DNA from: Ruminococcus sp. CAG:403
GTDB lineage: Bacteria; Bacillota; Clostridia; Oscillospirales; Ruminococcaceae
Direction: 5' to 3'
DNA length: 8,589 nt
NCBI GenBank assembly: GCA_000437255.1
Contig: FR899070.1
Location: 1-8,589, forward strand
The notes below the pieces were generated by a model. It saw nothing but the letters and a program-made list of their open reading frames with translations, did no database searches and had not been told where the DNA came from. The position numbers and the translations under genes are program-made. Of this stretch, positions 1 to 5,259 are shown in pieces. Position 1 is the first letter of the stretch, and the number at the start of each line of letters is the position of its first letter.

Positions 1-314
1 AAATATTCCACACCCGTCAGATCAGAGATCCCTTTGGATGATACATTGATACTTGTAACCTGCTCGAGTTCGCCTTCTGTCAGAATCCCATCCGCCGTTG
101 TATCAAAGTTCTCCTGAATGTAGGTTCGGAATCTTTCATCCGGAAAGTTTGTTGCATCAATGGCAATGCCCTCTACGCTTTCCTCGGTCTCCTCTGCACT
201 TGCCCGCCAATTCCAGTGAATGGAAAAGGCTCCGCTTGGAAAGTTTAACAGCATACTGCTGCATACAGACGCCGCGGCAAGAACTGCTAGTGATTTCTTG
301 ATTGTTTTTTTCAT
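1..314 (-). CDS. Secreted leucine-rich-repeat family protein, N-terminal part (truncated by window edge)
   Basis: I translated this by hand from the ATG at 314-312; 104 codons are visible before the left edge. A strong GGAGG (325-329) lies about 10 nt upstream and fixes the start. Residues 1-40 look like a Sec signal peptide: basic MKKTIKK, hydrophobic core about 9-25, and a possible cleavage site after the A-S-A at 38-40. Residues 53-70 (DATNFPDERFRTYIQENF) and the following D71-T-T-A-D75-G76-I-L...E82 form an EF-hand/dockerin-like 12-residue loop. Next comes VTSINVSSKGISDLTGVEY, the start of a first leucine-rich repeat. This N-terminal cap plus LRR arrangement is common in extracellular LRR proteins of gut Clostridia. 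The role is probably cell-surface or secreted ligand binding; the repeats and any anchoring or catalytic domain lie outside the window. The family call is fairly sure, the function is unknown. Confidence 0.8.
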   Translation of the reverse strand, partial: MKKTIKKSLAVLAAASVCSSMLLNFPSGAFSIHWNWRASAEETEESVEGIAIDATNFPDERFRTYIQENFDTTADGILTEGELEQVTSINVSSKGISDLTGVEY

Positions 315-391
315 ACAAACTTTTCCTCCTTTAATGGATTTTTATGAATTGCATGGCAATTCCAATTTCTTTTTGCTCTTTTTCAATTTTT

Positions 392-419
392 ATTATACCA
401 ATATACAATCAAATTGCAA
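392..419 (-). promoter_or_regulatory. Promoter P2 of the LRR protein gene (extended -10)
   Basis: On the minus strand, TTGCAA (419-414, 4 of 6 to the sigma-A -35) is followed 16 nt later by a perfect TATAAT (397-392). The TG one base upstream of it makes an extended -10. The start would fall near 385, giving a leader of about 70 nt ending in the GGAGG and ATG of the LRR gene. The weak -35 has a direct repeat pair immediately upstream (426-454), as expected for an activator-dependent promoter, though activation is inference. Confidence 0.65.
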
Positions 420-614
420 TAGGTTTGGCACGAAACGTAAAAAAATGGCACGAATTGTAGTTGCAATTGCTTTTTGTATTTCATTTTTATGAATATTGTG
501 TGATTTCAAATCCAAAACACCAGTGAAAAAAGTCGCCACACAGATGTAAATAAGCGCTAAAAGCAATAAAATACACACGAATAAAGGAATGATTTTATAG
601 ATGCATTTTAACAT
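393..614 (-). CDS. Doubtful small hydrophobic ORF (73 codons)
   Basis: The ORF encodes one strongly hydrophobic segment (about residues 8-30, IIPLFVCILLLLALIYICV...) followed by a charged stretch with KSHNIHKNEIQK. I do not recognise it. Against it: there is no convincing ribosome binding site before the ATG at 614; a promoter-like TTGACA-18-TAAAAT (634-605) puts its -10 inside the first codons; and the ORF ends within the -10 of P2. T-rich sequence yields hydrophobic translations by chance. Most likely not a gene, recorded because it fills the space between two promoter-like sites. Confidence 0.15.
   Translation of the reverse strand: MLKCIYKIIPLFVCILLLLALIYICVATFFTGVLDLKSHNIHKNEIQKAIATTIRAIFLRFVPNLLQFDCILV
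426..454 (-). repeat. Direct repeat pair, 20-bp period, next to promoter P2
   Basis: The 9-mer TGGCACGAA (plus strand) occurs at 426-434 and 446-454, exactly 20 bp apart. Read on the minus strand the unit extends to TAC(A/G)(A/T)TTCGTGCCA, 14 bp with two mismatches between copies. The promoter-proximal copy ends 6 bp before the -35 of P2. Two same-face direct repeats abutting a weak -35 is the layout used by LytTR-type response regulators; no such regulator is in the window. Confidence 0.5.
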
Positions 615-634
615 ACCGTTTCTTTTTCTGTCAA
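605..634 (-). promoter_or_regulatory. Promoter-like sequence P1
   Basis: On the minus strand a consensus TTGACA (634-629) is separated by 18 nt from TAAAAT (610-605, 5 of 6 to TATAAT). It points towards the LRR gene, about 290 nt upstream of its start, so it could be a second, distal promoter. The 14-bp repeat pair at 641-674 ends 6 bp before its -35, the same spacing seen at P2. Confidence 0.4.
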
Positions 635-640
635 CACTTT

Positions 641-674
641 TGTCGTAAACGTCAATTTTCTGTCGTAAACGTCA
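641..674. repeat. Two identical 14-bp repeats, 20-bp period
   Basis: TGTCGTAAACGTCA occurs without mismatch at 641-654 and 661-674, separated by ATTTTC. Each copy is itself an imperfect palindrome of the form TGwCGTwwACGwCA. Two readings fit: tandem operators for a dimeric or LytTR-type regulator of P1, or the multiple terminal repeats of an IS21-type element end (elements beginning TGT with roughly 20-bp repeated transposase sites). The second reading gains weight from the IS3 remnant 100 bp away. No istA/istB coding sequence is visible. Confidence 0.55.
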
Positions 675-771
675 TGGACACAAGATTTTTTCGTTTGCTT
701 TCAAGTATTCTCAAGCATAAAAAGAGCTTCTGGAAGCAATCAACAAAATATAAAAAACGCTGAGACCAAAG
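675..771. other. Intergenic stretch with no recognised feature
   Basis: About 100 AT-rich bases between the 14-bp repeats and the IS3-type inverted repeat. I see no ORF, promoter or strong hairpin. If the 641-674 repeats are an IS21-type end, this could be leftover element DNA, but nothing in it shows that. Confidence 0.3.
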
Positions 772-945
772 TGAACTGCCCCCAAAAAGTTAGACAAAAA
801 TTCAAAAGAAAATTTATGCAAGGCGACAAAGAGCAATCTTGGTCGCTTTTGTTATGCAGCTTTATGTCTGAATTCTACAGGAGATAGTCCATTAAGTTTA
901 AGCTTGATGCGTTTGTTGTTGTACCATTTTTAATTCATTATCACC
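772..945 (-). mobile_element. Remnant of an IS3-family insertion sequence (one end only)
   Basis: The segment begins with a terminal inverted repeat typical of the IS3 family, IS150-like group: TGAACTGCCCCCAAAAAGTT, then AGACA (772-796). It continues inward through the short non-coding tail and the final codons of an IS3 OrfB transposase on the minus strand. The rest of the element, including OrfA, the DDE core and the other inverted repeat, is missing. The inner boundary is not sharp: the reading frame breaks near 930, and coordinates beyond that are approximate. The relic lies between the rplM-rpsI terminator and the LRR gene, so it is probably a harmless intergenic scar. Confidence 0.75.
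852..929 (-). pseudogene. C-terminal fragment of IS3-family transposase OrfB
   Basis: Reading the minus strand from 929 to the TAA at 854-852 gives 25 codons. They contain K-WYNNKRIKLKLNGLSPVEF followed by RHKAA, the hallmark C-terminus of IS3/IS150-group OrfB integrases (YNxxRIxxxLxGxSPxExR). Immediately upstream the frame meets a stop (TAA at 932-930). An adjacent out-of-frame AATGAATT resembles a decayed N-E-Y codon run, suggesting a small deletion. There is no start codon, no DDE residues and no OrfA, so it is non-functional. Confidence 0.75.
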
Positions 946-980
946 TAATTTTTGCTTGATTTCAACTATTATATTCAAGT

Positions 981-1019
981 AAAACAAAAACCTCGAAAAT
1001 TCAGCATTTTCGAGGTTTT
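981..1019 (-). terminator. Rho-independent terminator of the rplM-rpsI operon
   Basis: A perfect 13-bp inverted repeat (arms 987-999 and 1007-1019, core CCTCGAAAA/TTTTCGAGG, 7-nt loop) lies 25 bp past the rpsI stop. On the minus strand the stem is followed by TTTTTGTTTTACT, a good U-tract. It ends ribosomal-protein transcription before the IS remnant. Confidence 0.9.
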
Positions 1020-1044
1020 ATGCGTAATCCCAATAGGGATAACA

Positions 1045-1446
1045 TTATCTCTTGGAGAACTGCGGTGCACGACGAGCAGCCTTCAAGCCGTACTTCTTTC
1101 TTTCCTTCATTCTCGGGTCACGAGTGAGGAATCCAGCCTTCTTCAGGGCAGGACGCAGGCTCGGATCAAATTCCAGCAGAGCTCTTGCAATACCGTGACG
1201 GATTGCACCAGCCTGACCGGTTACGCCACCACCAGTAACGGTGCAGACAACGTCCAGCTTTTCTACAGTGTCAGTCAAAGTCAAAGGCTGACGAACGATC
1301 AACTTCAGTGTATCCAGGCCAAAATATTCATCAATCTTACGGTCATTAATGGTAATGTTACCGCTACCCGGATAAAGTCTTACTCGAGCAACAGAATGCT
1401 TTCTTCTGCCGGTACCATAGTAATATTTTACTTTAGATTCGTACAT
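1045..1446 (-). CDS. rpsI: 30S ribosomal protein S9 (uS9)
   Basis: The 133-residue product is full length for bacterial S9 (about 130). It shows YYYGTGRRKHSVARVRL at residues 8-24, the central TVTGGGVTGQAGAIRHGIAR block (about 69-88), LTRDPRMKERKKYG, and the invariant basic tail ARRAPQFSKR, whose last residues reach the P-site tRNA on the ribosome. It is a 30S head protein. The start at 1446 is preceded by a purine-rich GGGAAGGGAG, and only 23 nt separate it from the rplM stop, so the two are co-transcribed in the standard rplM-rpsI order. Confidence 0.98.
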   Translation of the reverse strand: MYESKVKYYYGTGRRKHSVARVRLYPGSGNITINDRKIDEYFGLDTLKLIVRQPLTLTDTVEKLDVVCTVTGGGVTGQAGAIRHGIARALLEFDPSLRPALKKAGFLTRDPRMKERKKYGLKAARRAPQFSKR

Positions 1447-1469
1447 AGTGTGTAATGCTCCCTTCCCTC

Positions 1470-1898
1470 TTAGAATTCGTAAACTTCAGGCTTCTGTGCA
1501 GCCTGCTTGTGCTCTGCACCCTTGTAGGTACGCAGACGCTTCAGCTGGTTTGCACCCTGGGTGTTATGCGGAAGCATACCCTTGATGGCAATTTCCATTG
1601 CACGATCAGCATTGTTTTCCATCATATCTTTGTACTGGATCTGCTTCAAGCCGCCAATCCAGCCTGTGTGCCAGTAAAAATACTTGTTTTCCAGCTTCTT
1701 ACCAGTGAGCACTGCCTTATCGCAGTTAATCACAATTACAAAATCGCCGCAATCCACATGCGGTGCAAATGTTGGCTTATGCTTTCCTCTTAAAATGTGT
1801 GCAGCCTTTGCAGCAACACGACCCAGAGGCTTGCCTTCTGCATCAATAATATACCACTTGCGGCTTACTTCGCCAGCTTTTGGCATGGTTGTTGACAT
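1470..1898 (-). CDS. rplM: 50S ribosomal protein L13 (uL13)
   Basis: The product is L13, an early-assembly 50S protein. Visible family features are RKWYIIDAEGKPLGRVAAKA, LRGKHKPTFAPHVDCGDFV, the KxYxxHTGWIGGLK segment and GMLPHNTQGANQLKRLRTY. The frame is open from an upstream ATG at 1913, but that ATG sits on the Shine-Dalgarno itself (ATGGAGGAAATTACT). I therefore place the start at the ATG of 1898-1896, with GGAGG at 1907-1911 about 8 nt upstream. This gives 142 residues, the usual L13 length, beginning MSTTMPKAGEVSRKWYI. It is the first gene of the rplM-rpsI operon and is preceded by a structured leader and a consensus promoter. Confidence 0.97.
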   Translation of the reverse strand: MSTTMPKAGEVSRKWYIIDAEGKPLGRVAAKAAHILRGKHKPTFAPHVDCGDFVIVINCDKAVLTGKKLENKYFYWHTGWIGGLKQIQYKDMMENNADRAMEIAIKGMLPHNTQGANQLKRLRTYKGAEHKQAAQKPEVYEF

Positions 1899-1906
1899 AG
1901 TAATTT

Positions 1907-1911
1907 CCTCC
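1907..1911 (-). promoter_or_regulatory. Ribosome binding site that decides the rplM start
   Basis: GGAGG on the minus strand, 8 nt before the ATG at 1898. The in-frame ATG at 1913 overlaps this site and has no ribosome binding site of its own, so the five-codon-longer start is unlikely. Confidence 0.8.
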
Positions 1912-1913
1912 AT

Positions 1914-2058
1914 TCAATCTCTAACAAAAAATCCGTTTAAAAATCAAAAGCGCAGTCCAAATGAACACGCATCATTTTCAAACTAGGCAGAGGGCAGTTG
2001 GGTTAAGACTGCACCGCCGGCGTTCCGCAAGATATCAACCGGTCTCTCTGACAGTACA
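1914..2058 (-). ncRNA. Structured rplM 5' leader, probable L13-type autoregulatory leader
   Basis: The predicted transcript start near 2058 gives a leader of about 160 nt. Its first part can fold into a three-way junction. The closing stem is CAGAG (2050-2046) with CTCTG (1992-1988). Arm one is ACCG (2043-2040) with CGGT (2016-2013), holding a large internal loop and an inner CGG-AACG-CCG hairpin. Arm two is GCAGT (2012-2008) with ACTGC (1998-1994), with a 9-nt loop. Firmicutes rplM genes are known to carry an L13 leader RNA to which the ribosomal protein is thought to bind for feedback control. Position and fold suit that class, but I could not compare it with a covariance model. Confidence 0.55.
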
Positions 2059-2064
2059 AGTTTA

Positions 2065-2093
2065 ATTATACATGATTTTAAAAGCCCTGTCAA
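2065..2093 (-). promoter_or_regulatory. Consensus sigma-A promoter of rplM-rpsI
   Basis: On the minus strand TTGACA (2093-2088) and TATAAT (2070-2065) are both perfect and separated by the ideal 17 nt, as expected for a strongly expressed ribosomal protein operon. Confidence 0.92.
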
Positions 2094-2154
2094 GAGGCAA
2101 TTTGCCAAATTTTCATCTTTTTTTGCATTTTCTTTTGCATCCCGTATACGCTGT

Positions 2155-2331
2155 CTATTTGGTCACAATAATGCTGGAATCAAAATTTGCATGAATCATA
2201 TAATAGATTAAAAAGCCCAAAATGCAAAGCACGAAAAAGGCAACAATCACACGAAATCGAAACCGAAGAAATGGTTTTGGCTGATTGCTTTCCTGAATGC
2301 GTCGCATTTTTGTTTTTTTCTTTTTTTTCAT
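2155..2331 (-). CDS. Small single-pass membrane protein, 58 residues, function unknown
   Basis: The frame is open far upstream, but only the ATG at 2331 has a ribosome binding site (GGAAGGAAA just before it), and it lies about 70 nt downstream of a good promoter (2410-2438). The product has a very basic N-terminus (MKKKKKTKMRR, residues 1-11), a linker with more Arg residues (21-27), one transmembrane helix (about 28-45, VIVAFFVLCILGFLIYYM), and a short tail DSSIIVTK. The positive-inside rule puts the N-terminus in the cytoplasm. I do not recognise a family. Its neighbours, rplM downstream in the same direction and divergent asnB, do not suggest a role. No clear terminator separates it from the rplM promoter. 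The gene is probably real; its function is unassigned. Confidence 0.6.
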   Translation of the reverse strand: MKKKKKTKMRRIQESNQPKPFLRFRFRVIVAFFVLCILGFLIYYMIHANFDSSIIVTK

Positions 2332-2409
2332 ATGGTTTCCTTCCCGTTCCCACAGATCAATCTGCCAAAATTCTGTTTGACAGAACCTGCAATTTCCTTG
2401 TTGAGTTCT

Positions 2410-2438
2410 ATTATAAAGGATTTTGAAAAGATTTTCAA
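2410..2438 (-). promoter_or_regulatory. Promoter of the 58-residue membrane protein gene
   Basis: On the minus strand TTGAAA (2438-2433) is followed after 17 nt by TATAAT (2415-2410). The -35 box lies back to back with that of the asnB promoter, with 27 bp between the two -35 elements. Confidence 0.7.
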
Positions 2439-2465
2439 GTTTTTTTTCAGATGCAGGCAAATTTA

Positions 2466-2494
2466 TTGCAAAATCTGTTTTTTTATAGTATAAT
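2466..2494 (+). promoter_or_regulatory. Promoter of the asnB operon
   Basis: TTGCAA (2466-2471, 4 of 6) and a perfect TATAAT (2489-2494) are spaced by 17 nt. Transcription would begin near 2500-2502, giving a leader of about 150 nt. Confidence 0.75.
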
Positions 2495-2499
2495 AAATA

Positions 2500-2644
2500 G
2501 GATCCGTTCCAGTGTACCGAAAAAGTTTCCTTGAAATCCATACTTTTCTCGGTACCCATGAAGCAACAGATGGACCTACAGCATTCCCTGTAGATCCCAG
2601 AACAAGCAGCCGCATCAAAGCAAGCGGCTTGCACGCAGGAGGAG
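2500..2644 (+). ncRNA. Folded asnB 5' leader, candidate cis-regulatory RNA
   Basis: The untranslated leader can form adjoining helices: GTACCG-A-AAAAG (2514-2525) with CTTTT-CT-CGGTAC (2543-2555), a 17-nt loop; CCAT (2556-2559) with ATGG (2570-2573), a 10-nt loop; CTACAG (2576-2581) with CTGTAG (2588-2593), a 6-nt loop. GGAT (2500-2503) can pair with ATCC (2594-2597) to enclose all three. A further stem (GC-A-GCCGC 2606-2613 with GCGGC-TT-GC 2624-2632) ends 4 nt before the AGGAGGAG at 2637-2644. I see no T-box AGGGTGGNACCGCG motif and do not recognise a known riboswitch. The first hairpin is the firmest element. Confidence 0.4.
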
Positions 2645-2650
2645 ATTACT

Positions 2651-4519
2651 ATGTGCGGATTTGTAGGATTTACCAACAAAATTGATAATTCCAACCAGGT
2701 GTTAAAAGCCATGATGGATAAAATCAAACACCGTGGGCCAGATGCAGAAGGCAAGTATATCGATGCAGACATTGCCTTAGGACACCGCAGACTAAGCATC
2801 ATCGACGTATCGGAATCCGGAAACCAACCGCTGTACAGCGAAGATGGCAACCTGGTTCTGGTATTCAACGGAGAAATTTATAACTATCAGGACATCCGCA
2901 AAAAATTGGTGGAAGCCGGATATCATTTTGCAACACAGACCGATTCCGAAGTGCTCATTTACGGCTATCAGGAATACGGTGCTGACCTGCTCAACCAGCT
3001 GCGCGGCATGTTTTCCTTTGTCATTTGGGACAAAAAGAAGAAAAAGCTGTTTGGCGCACGAGACTTTTTCGGCATCAAACCGCTTTATTATGCACAGATG
3101 GGCGAAAGTTTTTTGTTTGGATCGGAAATCAAAAGTTTCCTTTGCCATCCGCATTTTCAGAAAGCTCTCAACGAGGATGCTTTGGAAAACTACCTGACAT
3201 TCCAGTATTCCCCTTGTGCAGAAACATTCTTCCGGGGCGTTTACAAACTGCCGCCGGCACACTATTTCACCTATGAAAACGGAAAATTAGACATCCAGCG
3301 TTATTGGAGCATTCACTTCCAAGCAGATGAAAAGCCAACACTGGACGATTGGGTAAACCGCATCTCTGATACCTTCCACGATTCCGTGCAGGCACACAAG
3401 ATTGCCGATGTAGAAGTCGGTTCCTTCCTCTCCAGCGGTGTGGATTCCAGCTATGTAGCTGCTATTGCCGATGTGGATAAGACCTTCACCGTTGGATTCG
3501 GCAAAGAAGAACGCTACAATGAAATTGGCTGGGCAAAGGGATTCTCCGAAGCCATTGGAAAGAAGAACTACAGCAAAGTCATTGAACCAGAGGAATACTG
3601 GGATCATCTGTCTATGATTCAATATCACATGGATGAACCGCTTGCCGACCCGGCTGCTATTGCCCTGTACTTTGTCTGCAATCTGGCTTCACAGTCCCTG
3701 AAAGTAGTTCTTTCCGGAGAAGGTGCCGATGAAATCTTCGGCGGCTATAACGTATACAGCGAACCGAACTCCACCATGTATGACAAACTGCCCATGGGAC
3801 TGCGCCGTGGCATTGGTCATCTGGCACAAAAAGTTCCGGCTCACCGTGGTGTTAACTTCTTTGTACGAAAGGGAAAAACTTTGGAAGAGCGCTTCATCGG
3901 AAACGCCTACATGTTTACTCCAGAAGACCGCAAAGCCATTCTGAAAATCAAAACAGCTGCACCAGATCCAACTGCAATTACAAAGCCTTACTACGATCAG
4001 GTACAGGATCAGGATGATGTCACCAAGATGCAGTATCTGGATCTCCACATGTGGATGGCCGGCGATATTCTGCTGAAAGCCGATAAAATGAGCATGGCAA
4101 ACTCGCTGGAACTGCGTGTTCCCTTCTTGGATAAAGAAGTTATGAAACTAGCAGAGCAGATTCCGACTCGCTACCGGGTAACCCGAAAAGAAGTGACCGA
4201 TTCCCACACCAGCTATGTCACCAAATATGCAATGCGACTGGCTGCCAAAAAGGACACTCCACCGCAGACTGCCAAAACAGCTGCCAAGAAGAAGCTTGGC
4301 TTCCCGGTTCCAATTCGGGTTTGGCTGAAAGAAGATACCTATTATAATAAAGTGCGTGCTGCTTTTGAAAGCGAAGATGCCCAGCATTTCTTCCATACAG
4401 AAAAGCTGGTTCGCCTGCTAGACGATCACCGTGCCGGAAAAGCAGACAACAGCCGTAAGATTTGGACGGTATACATGTTCCTGATCTGGTACCAAGTTTA
4501 CTTCCGGGAACAGGCATAA
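2651..4519 (+). CDS. asnB: Asparagine synthase (glutamine-hydrolysing)
   Basis: This cytoplasmic enzyme makes asparagine from aspartate, ATP and glutamine (EC 6.3.5.4). The ATG is followed directly by Cys2, which becomes the N-terminal nucleophile of the class II glutaminase domain after Met removal, so the start is certain; AGGAGGAG lies 6 nt upstream. Glutaminase landmarks are HRGPD (27-31), R47, FNGEIYN (72-78) and TDSE (97-100). The synthetase domain shows the PP-loop SSGVDSS (261-267), which binds ATP, and SGEGADEIFGGY (355-366), then ADKMSMANSLELRVPFLD. The 622 residues suit the AsnB family, and no key residue is missing. It heads an apparent operon with the HD-domain gene 22 nt downstream and pyrB. 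Members of this family also act as amidotransferases on other carboxylates, but nothing here favours that. Confidence 0.95.
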   Translation: MCGFVGFTNKIDNSNQVLKAMMDKIKHRGPDAEGKYIDADIALGHRRLSIIDVSESGNQPLYSEDGNLVLVFNGEIYNYQDIRKKLVEAGYHFATQTDSEVLIYGYQEYGADLLNQLRGMFSFVIWDKKKKKLFGARDFFGIKPLYYAQMGESFLFGSEIKSFLCHPHFQKALNEDALENYLTFQYSPCAETFFRGVYKLPPAHYFTYENGKLDIQRYWSIHFQADEKPTLDDWVNRISDTFHDSVQAHKIADVEVGSFLSSGVDSSYVAAIADVDKTFTVGFGKEERYNEIGWAKGFSEAIGKKNYSKVIEPEEYWDHLSMIQYHMDEPLADPAAIALYFVCNLASQSLKVVLSGEGADEIFGGYNVYSEPNSTMYDKLPMGLRRGIGHLAQKVPAHRGVNFFVRKGKTLEERFIGNAYMFTPEDRKAILKIKTAAPDPTAITKPYYDQVQDQDDVTKMQYLDLHMWMAGDILLKADKMSMANSLELRVPFLDKEVMKLAEQIPTRYRVTRKEVTDSHTSYVTKYAMRLAAKKDTPPQTAKTAAKKKLGFPVPIRVWLKEDTYYNKVRAAFESEDAQHFFHTEKLVRLLDDHRAGKADNSRKIWTVYMFLIWYQVYFREQA

Positions 4520-4541
4520 GCAAAGACGGAAAGGAAGCACT

Positions 4542-5210
4542 ATGGCAAGCAACGTAACGTATCAGTATATTCAAAAAAATGAGGACATCCGCACCTATAT
4601 TCGCCGTGCGGATCAGTCCCTTGCGGCAATGGGATACACGGAGCATTCCTTTGCTCATGTGGAAAAAGTAGCACAGACAGCCGCCATGATTCTGACCACG
4701 CTGGGCTATCCGGAACGACAGGTGGAACTCGCCCGTATTGCCGGATTTCTGCACGACATCGGCAATGTTGTCAACCGTACCGATCATGCACAAAGCGGTG
4801 CTGTCATGTCATTTCGTATTCTGGATCGTCTGGAAATGCCGGTGGATGAGATTTGCTCCATCATTTCGGCAATCGGAAACCACGATGAAACAACGGCACA
4901 GCCCATTGATGCCATCTCTGCTGCTTTGATTCTGGCAGATAAGTCCGATGTCCGCCGCAGCCGGGTTCGCAACACGGATCTGCTGACCTTTGACATTCAC
5001 GACCGTGTGAACTATGCGGTAGAATATGCCGATCTGCATTTCAACGAAGACCAGACTGCCATTGTGCTGGATTTAAAGATTGATACGGAAATTTCCTCCG
5101 TATTGGAATATTTTGAAATCTTCATGCAGCGCATGCTGCTTTGCAAGCGTGCGGCGCTGTTCTTTCACCTGAAGTTTAAAATGTATATGAATGGCAGCAA
5201 TGTGCTCTAA
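4542..5210 (+). CDS. HD-domain metal-dependent phosphohydrolase
   Basis: The 222-residue soluble protein carries a full HD signature: H39 (FAHVEKV), H71-D72 (GFLHDIGN), then H82 (DHAQSGA), H114-D115 (GNHDE) and A-D133-K-S-D136. These are the residues that bind one or two metal ions in HD phosphohydrolases. The substrate cannot be read from the sequence; nucleotides or nucleotide-derived signals are typical for the superfamily, and the compact layout resembles small stand-alone HD proteins of Clostridia rather than multi-domain RelA/SpoT or RNase Y. The C-terminal portion (about 160-215) follows the core and ends with a LKFKMYMNGS strand. GGAAAGGAAG precedes the ATG. It lies 22 nt after asnB and 49 nt before pyrB, so it is probably co-transcribed with both. 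Confidence 0.85.
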   Translation: MASNVTYQYIQKNEDIRTYIRRADQSLAAMGYTEHSFAHVEKVAQTAAMILTTLGYPERQVELARIAGFLHDIGNVVNRTDHAQSGAVMSFRILDRLEMPVDEICSIISAIGNHDETTAQPIDAISAALILADKSDVRRSRVRNTDLLTFDIHDRVNYAVEYADLHFNEDQTAIVLDLKIDTEISSVLEYFEIFMQRMLLCKRAALFFHLKFKMYMNGSNVL

Positions 5211-5259
5211 GGCATTTGCCCAAACATGCTGCCATGCAAAAATCTAGGAGGTATTTACT

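Noticed and set aside
719..745. Hairpin GCTTCCAGAAGC followed by T-rich sequence (minus strand) as a terminator
   Set aside because: The stem is only about 4 bp once a minimal loop is allowed, too weak to support a call.
968..973. TATAAT on the minus strand just downstream of the rpsI terminator
   Set aside because: No -35-like hexamer at 16-18 nt spacing, and nothing coding follows except the broken transposase tail.
952..1455. 167-codon plus-strand frame over rpsI
   Set aside because: It is antisense to rpsI and runs through its terminator; no recognisable protein.
2500..2650. T-box leader for asnB
   Set aside because: The leader is only about 150 nt and lacks the AGGGTGGNACCGCG T-box sequence and a terminator/antiterminator pair.
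2155..2868. 237-codon minus-strand frame spanning the asnB start
   Set aside because: Its first half is antisense to asnB and to the asnB leader and promoter; only the last 58 codons have a ribosome binding site and promoter, and these are annotated as a separate small gene.
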